In this document: positions 42,456-50,370 of the stretch, piece by piece
Layout of the letters: each line of letters starts with the position of its first letter
Position numbering within the stretch: position 1 is the first letter of the stretch
Source of the DNA: Candidatus Freyrarchaeum guaymasense
GTDB lineage: Archaea; Asgardarchaeota; Jordarchaeia; Jordarchaeales; Freyrarchaeaceae
NCBI GenBank assembly: GCA_030587405.1
Contig: JAUQZD010000034.1
Location: forward strand, 1 to 58,601
Direction of reading: 5' to 3'
Length of the DNA: 58,601 bases
Notes under the pieces: generated by a model
Seen by the model: only the letters and a program-made list of their open reading frames with translations
Told to the model about the DNA's origin: nothing
The model's database searches: none
Made by a program: the position numbers and the translations under genes

Positions 42456-43238
42456 GTGTTCATTTTCCAGTTTGTAGGGGTAGAACGGCATACAGGTAAA
42501 ACGTGGAATATAGTTCAATTGATACGTGCATTTAGAAGTAAGGGATTGAGGGTTGGAGTGGTTAAGCATGCCCACGGTTACGATCCATCCTTTGATCTTA
42601 AAAGCGAGACGGCTGGTAAGGACACTTTACGGTTTATGGACGCTGGAGCGGTAGCTGCAGTTGCTGTAACTGAGCAGCTGACTGCAACACTCACCGACGC
42701 TAAATCTTTAGATGAAGTAGTAAGGTCGTTAATGCCGCTGGTGGATGTGGTTTTCTTGGAGGGTTTCAGGGAAATCGGCGGCTACCCGCGGGTTATCGTT
42801 GCTAACAGTGTCGAGGAAGTAACCAGCCTTATCTCAGATAAGGTCTTAGCTGTGACGGGAAGCGTCGCTGAAACCGGTTTTGACAAGATTAAAGAATTAT
42901 ATCCTACGGTTACTGTGGCTAGAAATGTAAATGAGCTAGTAACCGTACTTTACGAGTTCATGGTTGAAGAGGTGGCACGAAGGGTTGGAGGGAAAGGATG
43001 TGGAGTTTGCGGATACCATAACTGTGAAGAGTTTATTAGGGCTCTTAGAGCAGGGGGGGCTAAACCAACAATGTGCCCTCAAATATCGCCAAGAGTTATG
43101 ATCTACCTTGACGGAGAAAGGCTTTCCATAAACCCGTTTGTACAAAGCATCTTTGAAAACGTTTTGAAGGGTGTGTTAAAGACACTTAAAGGCGTAGGAA
43201 ATCCTAAACGTATAGAGATAATAATAAATTCATTTTAA
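42456..43238 (+). CDS. mobB: MobB-type GTP-binding protein fused to an FeS domain
   Basis: The 260-residue protein joins an N-terminal P-loop GTPase domain for molybdopterin guanine dinucleotide synthesis (FIFQFVGVERHTGKTW, VGVVKHAHGYDPSF, VFLEGFREIGGYP) to a C-terminal four-Cys FeS domain of about residues 183-215 (GKGCGVCGYHNCEEFI and TMCP). The P-loop has the unusual form GVERHTGKT. GTG at 42456 follows GGTG by seven bases; a longer ATG frame covers that site. It is divergent from moaC. MGD cofactors are needed by FwdB. Confidence 0.85.
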   Translation: MFIFQFVGVERHTGKTWNIVQLIRAFRSKGLRVGVVKHAHGYDPSFDLKSETAGKDTLRFMDAGAVAAVAVTEQLTATLTDAKSLDEVVRSLMPLVDVVFLEGFREIGGYPRVIVANSVEEVTSLISDKVLAVTGSVAETGFDKIKELYPTVTVARNVNELVTVLYEFMVEEVARRVGGKGCGVCGYHNCEEFIRALRAGGAKPTMCPQISPRVMIYLDGERLSINPFVQSIFENVLKGVLKTLKGVGNPKRIEIIINSF

Positions 43239-43273
43239 TTTTTTGAGATATGTTCATGTTCTTGGTGATTTTG

Positions 43274-44098
43274 TTGCGTTATGCTGTTAAATTAGCTTAT
43301 CTTGGGACGAACTATTTCGGTTTTCAACGTCAGCCTTCTAAGGTTACTGTAGAGTCTGTTCTGTTAGAAGGGTTACGTAGGGCGGGGATGATAGGATCGG
43401 TTAGAGAGGCAAAGTATGCTTCAGCAGGAAGAACGGATAGAGGCGTTCATGCCGTTAGCCAAGTTATTGCGTTCAACACGGACAAGGAACCATGTCTTCC
43501 CGTGCTAAATGCGTTCCTTCCAAGGGATGTATGTTGCTGGGCTTACGCTGAGGTGCCGGAAGAGTTTAACCCTAGAAGAGACGCCCTAGTGAAAACTTAC
43601 AGGTACTACGCTGTTTGGAGAGGAGAGAATTTAAAAAGTATGAGGAAAGCAGCGTCCTTTTTAATCGGGACACACGACTTTAAGAACCTATGTAAGCCAC
43701 GGGGAGGGGAGTTAACTGTTAGAACTCTTAAGGAAGTCAAGGTTGAAAAAGTTGGCATCTTTCTTTGCTTTACTCTTTCAGCTAGGAGCTTCCTGTGGAA
43801 AATGGCTAGGAAGATAGTTTCAGCTCTTCTCATGGTTGGCAGAGGCTCAAAACCTCCCGAATTTATTACTCGTCTCCTAGACCCTAATTTTAAAGTCCAA
43901 GAAGGAGTGGAGCCGGCTAAACCTGAAGGCTTAATCCTATATGATATAGTGTACCCTTTCGAGTTTAAGGTTTGTGAGGGAAGCAAGAGAACTTTCCTAA
44001 AATACTTGAATGAAATGCTTTATAGCACACTCACATTATCTGCCGTTTATGACACGTTACGGGAAAAGCTGTGCGGTTCTCCTCTTATTCTTCCATGA
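43274..44098 (+). CDS. truA: tRNA pseudouridine synthase A
   Basis: The 274-residue enzyme modifies U38-40 in the tRNA anticodon arm. VKLAYLGTNYFGFQRQP opens it and the catalytic Asp55 is in YASAGRTDRGVHA; FLPRDVCCWAYAEVP and the ARSFLWKMARKIV motif follow. TTG at 43274 is chosen since GGTGA lies five bases before it and the TruA fold begins there; ATG at 43250 has no site. Its 3' end overlaps the convergent rfcL by 14 bases. Confidence 0.94.
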   Translation: MRYAVKLAYLGTNYFGFQRQPSKVTVESVLLEGLRRAGMIGSVREAKYASAGRTDRGVHAVSQVIAFNTDKEPCLPVLNAFLPRDVCCWAYAEVPEEFNPRRDALVKTYRYYAVWRGENLKSMRKAASFLIGTHDFKNLCKPRGGELTVRTLKEVKVEKVGIFLCFTLSARSFLWKMARKIVSALLMVGRGSKPPEFITRLLDPNFKVQEGVEPAKPEGLILYDIVYPFEFKVCEGSKRTFLKYLNEMLYSTLTLSAVYDTLREKLCGSPLILP

Positions 44099-45344
44099 TT
44101 TCAAGGATCTCCTTAGCTCGCTCTTTTGACACAATCCTCTCGATCATTTTTGCGTCTAAGTTAAGCCATTTTGCTATGGCAGCAGCAATTTGAGGGTTAC
44201 ATTCAAAGATGAACTTAAGATATGGGAGGTAGGAGGCGAGAGCTTCCTTGGTGGAAACATGACACTTTTCACCTATTTTTCCTGCTATGGATGCAAGAGC
44301 TTCCCGGTTAGCCTTTGCTACACTCATACTTTTAACCCAGCTTGGAAACTGATACTTCACGAACTTACCTTTAGAGAACTCCCTAGATAATGATACACCA
44401 GCAGACATTAAGGTGAAAACGTACGTTAATAACCCCCAATGCTGCCTGTTTCTAATTCTTCCAAGAAAAACGTCAGCCCTAGACAGCATATCATACGCGT
44501 TAGCTAACTCTGCAGGATGCTGCATGTGTTGCCATGTGTTTTCACATATCCACTGCATGAGCAAACTATAATCCACGTCGGCAGCAGACACGGCTGAAAT
44601 TATGGCTTTCGCGGTTTTACCGTGAAAAATGGCTCCAAGAACATCGAAGACACTTCTCTCTTGATCTCTTAAAGAAAGAATTTCCAAGTCTTCTATGGTG
44701 ATTTTTCTTTTTCCTTCCGCTACTGCTTGAAGGTCGTTAATTGCGGCTCTCAAATCACCCCTAGCATTTTCAGCTATCCTTTTTAGGACTTGAGGCTCAG
44801 CTTCTACCTCCTCTTTCTTGCAGATTCCAGCTAAAACGCTAACCATGACATTCGACTTAACTTTGTTATACCTGACAAGCTCACAGTACTCCCTTAAGGC
44901 GGCAAGCCTCGGATCCCACGGGTCATTAGCAGTTAAAATCGTTGGGTAGGTTGTGTTCTTGAGTATCTTTACTAGTTCACTTATACCTCCTCGGTCTTCA
45001 CTTCCACTTATCCCATCAACTTCATCAACCAGAATAATTCTTTTTTCTCCACCTAAGATTGATGAAAGAGAGGCGGCGGACCCAACCGTTTTCTGAAGTG
45101 CTTCGACGTTTCTCTTATCACTAGCATTAACCTCGATTAAGTCGTAACCTAGCTCGTGAGCGACAGCGTAAACCGAAGCGGTTTTACCCACGCCAGCGGG
45201 ACCCCAAAGAAGCAAGGCCCTAGGCTTCTGGTCTGGACGCCATTCCTTAACAAACTCCACGAGCCTTCTAACCGCTTTCTTATTTTCTACAACATCTTCT
45301 GATCTTCGAGGCGCATACTTCTCGCTCCACAGAATCCTCGCCAT
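44085..45344 (-). CDS. rfcL: Replication factor C large subunit
   Basis: The 419-residue AAA+ protein is the large subunit of the clamp loader that places PCNA on DNA. It shows KYAPRRSEDVVENKKAVRRL, Walker A LLWGPAGVGKTASV, Walker B IILVDEVDGISG and RGDLRAAINDLQAV. It lacks the long C-terminal PIP extension seen in some species; the last residues are MIERIVSKERAKEILEIMEE. ATG at 45344 follows the rfcS stop by one base, with GGTGGG as ribosome site inside the end of rfcS. Confidence 0.95.
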   Translation of the reverse strand: MARILWSEKYAPRRSEDVVENKKAVRRLVEFVKEWRPDQKPRALLLWGPAGVGKTASVYAVAHELGYDLIEVNASDKRNVEALQKTVGSAASLSSILGGEKRIILVDEVDGISGSEDRGGISELVKILKNTTYPTILTANDPWDPRLAALREYCELVRYNKVKSNVMVSVLAGICKKEEVEAEPQVLKRIAENARGDLRAAINDLQAVAEGKRKITIEDLEILSLRDQERSVFDVLGAIFHGKTAKAIISAVSAADVDYSLLMQWICENTWQHMQHPAELANAYDMLSRADVFLGRIRNRQHWGLLTYVFTLMSAGVSLSREFSKGKFVKYQFPSWVKSMSVAKANREALASIAGKIGEKCHVSTKEALASYLPYLKFIFECNPQIAAAIAKWLNLDAKMIERIVSKERAKEILEIMEE

Positions 45345-45347
45345 CCT

Positions 45348-46319
45348 TTACCCACCAATTTGCGACCCTATATAGGAAAACTTTGCTAAGAGCGCACTAA
45401 GCTGGATTTCCTCGTTTGCACCTTCGCTCATCCTAAAGTCTATTTCGCCCACTGTATCAGCCAGCTGAACCTTCCATTTTTCAGGAATATCTAAGTTAAA
45501 TAGTTCCCTATGAATTTGCCTGACAACGTCTATTCCAGAAAGACCGTATGAAATCAAAAGTTCATGAAGCATTCTTCTTGCTTGAACAAAATTGCCCTTA
45601 AGGGCAAGCCCCAGCATCTCACGCACTTCTTCAGGACGTGCCTTACCGGTAACCATGAACACGGAATCCGAAGTGACAGGGCCCCCCATAGCTGCTGCCG
45701 CCTGAAGCGTATTTATTGCTCGCCTCAAGTCGCCTTCGCACACGTAAAGGATCGCCTCAACGCCACCATCGTCGAGCTCAACCCTCTCCATCTCTGCTAT
45801 GTAAACTAGTCGCCCTATGATGTCCTCCCTGCTAAGGGGTGAAAATCTGAATAGAGCACATCTAGACTGAATCGGCTCGATTATCTTACTTGAATAATTA
45901 ACTACAAGTATAAACCTGCATGTTCTAGTAAACCGCTCCATCGTCCTTCTTAATGCTTGCTGTGCTTCCTGAGTTAATGCATCAGCTTCATCTAAAACGA
46001 GAATTTTAAATGGCACATCACCAAGAGGCATCGTTCTAGCGAAATCCTTCACGACTCCTCTAATAACATCGATGCCCCTCGCATCACTTGCATTTAACTC
46101 GAGAAAGTTCCCCTGGAAATGCTCCCCGAACAGATCATGTGCCAAACATAGTGCAGCAGTCGTTTTTCCTGTTCCTGGAGGCCCCGCAAAGAGGCAGTGT
46201 GGCATATCTCCTTTATCAACAAACATCTTAAGCCTTGAAACTATCTCTTTTTGATTAACCATGTCACTGAGAGTTCTCGGACGGTATTTTTCAGTCCACA
46301 TTAACGCCTCCTCACTCAA
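45348..46319 (-). CDS. rfcS: Replication factor C small subunit
   Basis: The 323-residue AAA+ protein is the clamp loader small subunit. It shows [15 protein letters not shown], Walker [15 protein letters not shown], Walker [21 protein letters not shown] cited to the limit, and the SRC box [10 protein letters not shown]. No intein interrupts it, unlike many archaeal rfcS genes. TTG at 46319 has GGGGTGAT five bases upstream. It is the first gene of the rfcS-rfcL pair. Confidence 0.97.
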   Translation of the reverse strand: MSEEALMWTEKYRPRTLSDMVNQKEIVSRLKMFVDKGDMPHCLFAGPPGTGKTTAALCLAHDLFGEHFQGNFLELNASDARGIDVIRGVVKDFARTMPLGDVPFKILVLDEADALTQEAQQALRRTMERFTRTCRFILVVNYSSKIIEPIQSRCALFRFSPLSREDIIGRLVYIAEMERVELDDGGVEAILYVCEGDLRRAINTLQAAAAMGGPVTSDSVFMVTGKARPEEVREMLGLALKGNFVQARRMLHELLISYGLSGIDVVRQIHRELFNLDIPEKWKVQLADTVGEIDFRMSEGANEEIQLSALLAKFSYIGSQIGG

Positions 46320-46439
46320 ATGATATCACCCCAGTTCAAAAGTTAACATTTGTAAGGCGCTCCCTCCACCTTACACTCATCATCCCATTCTTCCCTTTAA
46401 ACTCTAATATAAGTCCTAGGCTTTTAAGGTTAAAGCTCC

Positions 46440-47351
46440 TTAAGTGAAAAAACCATCAATTTTGCTTTTGTCATTATATCTTACGATGGTAAGATCACCA
46501 CGTAAAAAGTCTAAGATCTTTAATGCTTCCTGTATTCTTCCCTCGATTCCCCCCTCCACCCTCGCCTCGCAAAAAATAGCGACTTTGTGGAGATACCTCT
46601 GCTCTCTTAAAACCGACAGGAAAAGCTTCCAAGGAACCCCGCCACTCTTAAGAGCTGTATGCTCCTTTTCCCCCCTCCTTGTAACCACAATACCTGATAG
46701 ATGAATAGGTAATTTATATTTGCTTAGGTCTATGTAAGCATCTATCAATTCAAGGCGACGTAAGATTCCCTCCTTTAATGTTACAAGACCGCCACGGGCA
46801 TAGTCATGAGCAACATCCCAGCAAAAAAGGCAGCCGACTTCCCCTGCAAGTTTAACCAAAGTCTCGAAGCCGGCAAAATTTCCTTTCTTACCTGCAACTT
46901 CAGGAGCCGGCATGGTAACATATCCTTCCTCCTCTTTTTCTTTCATGACATTTCTCAGGAAATTCTTGACCCTCTCCTCGGCTTGCTTCCTTATAGGACC
47001 ACAGTGAAACGTTAAATGGTTTGCAGATAAAAGGTTACCTAACTTAAAGCATACTGTGAAATGTGCTTTGGATAAACGCTCCCTCTTCCTGTTACCAGAA
47101 GTTAATACGACCGTATATGGGGCGTGAAGCCCTACTAGCAATCCCTCGAAAAGGTCACGCACAGCTTTTACCTGGTTGACTGAAGGATAGGTTACTTCCT
47201 GACTGCCAGGTTTGACGTAGAGTCTACATTTCGAGAAAGAAAGCTCGACAACCGTTAATCCACTATTCCTTAAACATTTAGAAAGGGTCTCTAAGGAGGC
47301 TTTCTCGGTAAACCTTGTAAAAGGATAGCCTGCAACTCCTACAAAAAGCAA
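46440..47351 (-). CDS. TIM-barrel protein of the endonuclease IV / xylose isomerase-like superfamily
   Basis: The product of about 303 residues resembles AP endonuclease family 2 barrels: LLVGLHAPYTVVL, ANHLTFHCGP, MPAPEVAGKKGNFAGFETL, CLFCWDVAHDYARGG and LPIHLSGIV, which supply His, Glu, Asp and His positions for metal binding. It could be an endonuclease IV-type repair enzyme or a sugar isomerase-like protein; the sequence is divergent and the middle of the usual zinc set is not complete to my eye. The start is uncertain; TTG at 47351 follows GGAGCTGGTG, while a longer frame begins at 47405. Confidence 0.7.
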   Translation of the reverse strand: MLFVGVAGYPFTRFTEKASLETLSKCLRNSGLTVVELSFSKCRLYVKPGSQEVTYPSVNQVKAVRDLFEGLLVGLHAPYTVVLTSGNRKRERLSKAHFTVCFKLGNLLSANHLTFHCGPIRKQAEERVKNFLRNVMKEKEEEGYVTMPAPEVAGKKGNFAGFETLVKLAGEVGCLFCWDVAHDYARGGLVTLKEGILRRLELIDAYIDLSKYKLPIHLSGIVVTRRGEKEHTALKSGGVPWKLFLSVLREQRYLHKVAIFCEARVEGGIEGRIQEALKILDFLRGDLTIVRYNDKSKIDGFFT

Positions 47352-47513
47352 AAGCACCAGCTCCACGTTCACAGTAACCGTTATTAACGAGGAAGAAAGC
47401 GTCAAATATAAAAGAATCGTTATGCTTTCAACATTAGAAACATCGAAGCATAGTTTTTAAATGTTTTATACGTGAAGTCGTAATTGCTTAACCGTCTACT
47501 CACTAAGTTAGAG

Positions 47514-47526
47514 AAAACTTATATCT
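47514..47526 (+). promoter_or_regulatory. TATA box for the SRP RNA gene
   Basis: AAAACTTATATCT is centred about 30 bases before the first base of the RNA (47551), the normal archaeal spacing. It is the strongest TATA-like stretch in this gap. Confidence 0.6.
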
Positions 47527-47550
47527 TGTTTTTTAACTACTTTATTACTT

Positions 47551-47906
47551 GGGCGGTGGGTCTAGGCGGGCTGCTAGGGGTAGCCTGACGGAGGGTTTAT
47601 CCCTCCTGACCGCAAATCCTCTATATGGCGGGCCGAAAGCCGGCGTGAGGCACTTCCAACCCGCTGTTTTGCCCTTCACGTTAAGGCGATGAAAACTCGT
47701 CCCGGAGGGCTGGCGGTGGCCGTCCACTCTCCGTAGGGAGGGTGTGTTCGGCCTTTACTAGGGGAACCGGCTAGGCCCGGGAGAGCGGTGGATGCCTCGA
47801 TGGAGCACCCTAACCCTGGACGTTCAGTGCTTCCGGGAGCGCGGGTTTGAGACCAAACGTGAAGGGGGTAGTGGGAAGGAGTGTCGAGCGCCGGGACCCA
47901 CCGCCC
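47551..47906 (+). ncRNA. ffs: Signal recognition particle RNA (archaeal 7S)
   Basis: A GC-rich 356-base transcript lies in an AT-rich gap. Its ends form a perfect 12-bp helix, GGGCGGTGGGTC (47551-47562) with GACCCACCGCCC (47895-47906). Near the 5' end two hairpins, GGCTGC/GTAGCC and GGAGGG/CCCTCC, fit helices 3 and 4 of the archaeal Alu domain. Later segments GGGCCGAAAGCC, CCCGGAGGGC, GGCTAGGCCCGGGAGAG and GGAGCACCCTAACCC resemble the conserved parts of the long arm and S domain. It binds SRP19, SRP54 and ribosomes for membrane targeting. RNase P RNA was considered but its conserved GAGGAAAGTC is not seen. It is longer than the usual 310 bases. Confidence 0.82.
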
Positions 47907-47948
47907 TCTAATTTCTGAAAAAACACTCTTTAATTTGAAAAAGTGAAG

Positions 47949-48911
47949 TTAGCTGCTCTCTCCTAGAAGTTCGCCTAAAAGCTGACACGTTTTGCATATT
48001 TCCTCTGATGACGGCTCCCCACACCTAATACACGTTTTAAGGTACGCTTCTTCTTCAGGTATTTTCTCAAGTATTTTAGTATATATTCTTAAGATGCTGT
48101 ATTTTGTTCCGGGGTGATCTCTTTCAAGCCTGTTAAGGAAGTTTCTCACGTCTTCTCTATACGCTTCCTGATGGTAGGGGCATGGTGTTTGATGATGATC
48201 GATCTGGTTGAAGTGCACGTAGAGGGCGATTTCTTCCTCAGGTATTTCTTTGAAAGGCTTAACGCGAGGCACCAATCCTTCTATTGTTAATTTTTTTCTT
48301 GGTCTATTTCTGAGGAAACGTACAATGTCTCCCCTTAAGATATTCATAAGGATAGTTTGAGTTTCGTCATCTAAATTGTGAGCTGTCGCTACCACGTCCG
48401 CACCAACCTGCCTTGCAAGCATGTTTATGGCTTTTCTTCTCAGAACGCCGCAATAAGTACATGCTTTAAGCCGTTTTTCACCGAACTTTTCTTGAGCTAT
48501 TGAAACTAGCTCATCTAAAGTGTAGCTAAAGAGTTCTTTAAATGAGGACATTCTCCATTCAACCCCAAGTTTCTTAGTTGCCTTTTTTATTATTCTCAGG
48601 GCGTCCTCCCTGTAACCAAGTATCCCTTCATCAACTGTTATTACCACTAATTCGCTTTCCGGATATTTCTGCTCTATTTTGTTAAGGATGTAAAGCAGCG
48701 CCATGCTGTCTTTTCCTCCGGAAACGGCAATGGCTATCCTGCTGTCCGGTTGTAGCATTTTGTATCGAGAAATGGTTCTTCTAACTTTTTTCTCAAGGGA
48801 TTCCGTAAAACATTTTTTACATAATTTTTCGCCTGAGTATGGACGGTAAATTACTGCTTCACGGTGACAGTACATGCATGTGCTCAATCGGGCGGCCTCC
48901 AACTTAAACAT
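47949..48911 (-). CDS. ncsA: tRNA 2-thiolation protein of the NcsA/TtuA (Ncs6) family
   Basis: The 320-residue PP-loop ATPase adds sulfur to uridine-34 (NcsA) or U54 (TtuA) of tRNA. The N-terminal zinc finger is STCMYCHREA with LCKKCF, the PP-loop is IAVSGGKDSMALLY, the catalytic cysteines lie in ACTYCGVLRRKA and PCPYH, and the C-terminal zinc finger is TCIRCGEPSSEEICKTC. ATG at 48911 is chosen, since the longer TTG frame overlaps the protease gene. Homologues split into NcsA and TtuA types; the exact target is not decided. Confidence 0.92.
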   Translation of the reverse strand: MFKLEAARLSTCMYCHREAVIYRPYSGEKLCKKCFTESLEKKVRRTISRYKMLQPDSRIAIAVSGGKDSMALLYILNKIEQKYPESELVVITVDEGILGYREDALRIIKKATKKLGVEWRMSSFKELFSYTLDELVSIAQEKFGEKRLKACTYCGVLRRKAINMLARQVGADVVATAHNLDDETQTILMNILRGDIVRFLRNRPRKKLTIEGLVPRVKPFKEIPEEEIALYVHFNQIDHHQTPCPYHQEAYREDVRNFLNRLERDHPGTKYSILRIYTKILEKIPEEEAYLKTCIRCGEPSSEEICKTCQLLGELLGESS

Positions 48912-48936
48912 TTTTACTTGTGAGCCTTGTGTGTGC

Positions 48937-50136
48937 TTAGAGAGGGGTGAAGCCAACTTTTAGAATAGGAAGCAGTATGTTTAATGATAAGAAGCAAATA
49001 GCAGACACTCTCAATATGTTCAGGAGTAGCTTTCTGGTTGGATATTCTTTTTCGAGGATCTTTGTCTTTTTTTCCTCGGGAATCAAGTAATTTATTACTT
49101 CTTCAAACATTCTGTCCCCATCGAATGCCGGTATTGGCATCATGTTTATTATGGCGACACTAAACGCCACTATAAACATCCACTGTATGACCAGATAAAT
49201 TTGGCTTGGAAGAGTGTAGCTTAACCACCATGCATTTGGATAGGGAATGTAGAATGGTTGAGGGTAAAGGATTCCTATATATCCCCTATAAGGTGCTCGA
49301 GGGTTTATCCCCGTTATCGTTTCTATTTCTCCTATGTTGGTCGTCAACTTGAGGATTTCAAATGGTTTAACATTTAAAAGGTAGACGTCGAGGGTCGATG
49401 GAGACCATATTGGAGTTCCATTTATTGCAAATATGATTGTTGAGGGAGGAAGGCGGCCATAGGCGAAGGAGTTTTGATCGACGTTTGTTACGACCACCCC
49501 TACTGATGGCCCGTACCATGGAGAAATTACTGTCTGAAAGTTTAGCAGTAGTAGCAATGCTATCAACGCCGTAACAAGGTTTACTGCCGAGCCGGCACTT
49601 AAAACCCTTAGCCTTGTTTTAGGGTGAGCTGCCACCATTGCGTCTTCTTCTATTTCAACGAAGCCCCCCGGAAGGAAAAGGAGAAAAAGAAGGCCTGAGG
49701 ATTTTACCGGGAGATTTTCTGCTCTAGCCATTATTCCGTGGGCGAGCTCGTGGAAAGCGAGAGTGACCATTATTCCCAAAAGGGCGTAGAGGAAGCTTAG
49801 CCCAGTGATTGTTACTCCAGGTATTAAGGGTACAATTGGGGATGCTTGTTGAGGTTGAACGAATACGTTAAGTAAGTTTAAAGTTAGGAGGTAGACACCG
49901 TATCCTAAAGCAGTATAACTTAAAGGGATGCCTATGTTTCCCAAGGCAATCCATAATCGAGGTGATTTAAAAGCAACTTTCGATATGAACTTATTGAATT
50001 TCTCGGTCCTATAGATAATTAGGAATGGAAAGACGTCTAATCCATATTTTTTAAGATTAAATATTCTATCTACAATTAAAATTCCAGACCAGAAAGCTAG
50101 GAGCAAGATGATTACAAGCTGAGCTTCACTAATCAT
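48937..50136 (-). CDS. Site-2 protease family (M50) membrane metalloprotease with a PDZ-like region
   Basis: The 399-residue protein has an N-terminal signal-like transmembrane helix and several further hydrophobic segments. The zinc site is HELAHGIMA near residue 128 and the third ligand is in NMMPIPAFDGDRM near residue 330. Between them lies an extracytoplasmic PDZ-like region (VVVTNVDQNSFAYGRLPPST). Such proteases cut membrane-bound substrates, for example regulators. ATG at 50136 has GGAGGT six bases upstream. It ends 25 bases before ncsA. The substrate is not known. Confidence 0.93.
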   Translation of the reverse strand: MISEAQLVIILLLAFWSGILIVDRIFNLKKYGLDVFPFLIIYRTEKFNKFISKVAFKSPRLWIALGNIGIPLSYTALGYGVYLLTLNLLNVFVQPQQASPIVPLIPGVTITGLSFLYALLGIMVTLAFHELAHGIMARAENLPVKSSGLLFLLFLPGGFVEIEEDAMVAAHPKTRLRVLSAGSAVNLVTALIALLLLLNFQTVISPWYGPSVGVVVTNVDQNSFAYGRLPPSTIIFAINGTPIWSPSTLDVYLLNVKPFEILKLTTNIGEIETITGINPRAPYRGYIGILYPQPFYIPYPNAWWLSYTLPSQIYLVIQWMFIVAFSVAIINMMPIPAFDGDRMFEEVINYLIPEEKKTKILEKEYPTRKLLLNILRVSAICFLSLNILLPILKVGFTPL

Positions 50137-50370
50137 CACATGACCTCCAAAGAACTAACAACGAAATGTGAAAGGAGAACATTCTCGCCTTCTCTTGAAA
50201 TTTTCTGGATGACGGCATTAAAAAGGCTGCGCTTTCCCCCCTTTTAATTCTTAAGGAGAAGTGAAGTGATAACGAGGCACAAACGAACGCTAAAGAACCA
50301 AATTACGTTTAAAAGTAGAGGTTTCAGTGGGAGAAGTGAATTCTAATTGTAAGTAGCAAAAGAAGAGAGC

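Noticed and set aside
47545..47727. 60-codon minus-strand open frame
   Set aside because: It lies within the structured SRP RNA gene, and its composition follows from the RNA helices.
47551..47906. RNase P RNA as the identity of the GC-rich RNA
   Set aside because: The conserved GAGGAAAGTC and related P RNA motifs are absent, while SRP 5' hairpins and long-arm motifs are present.
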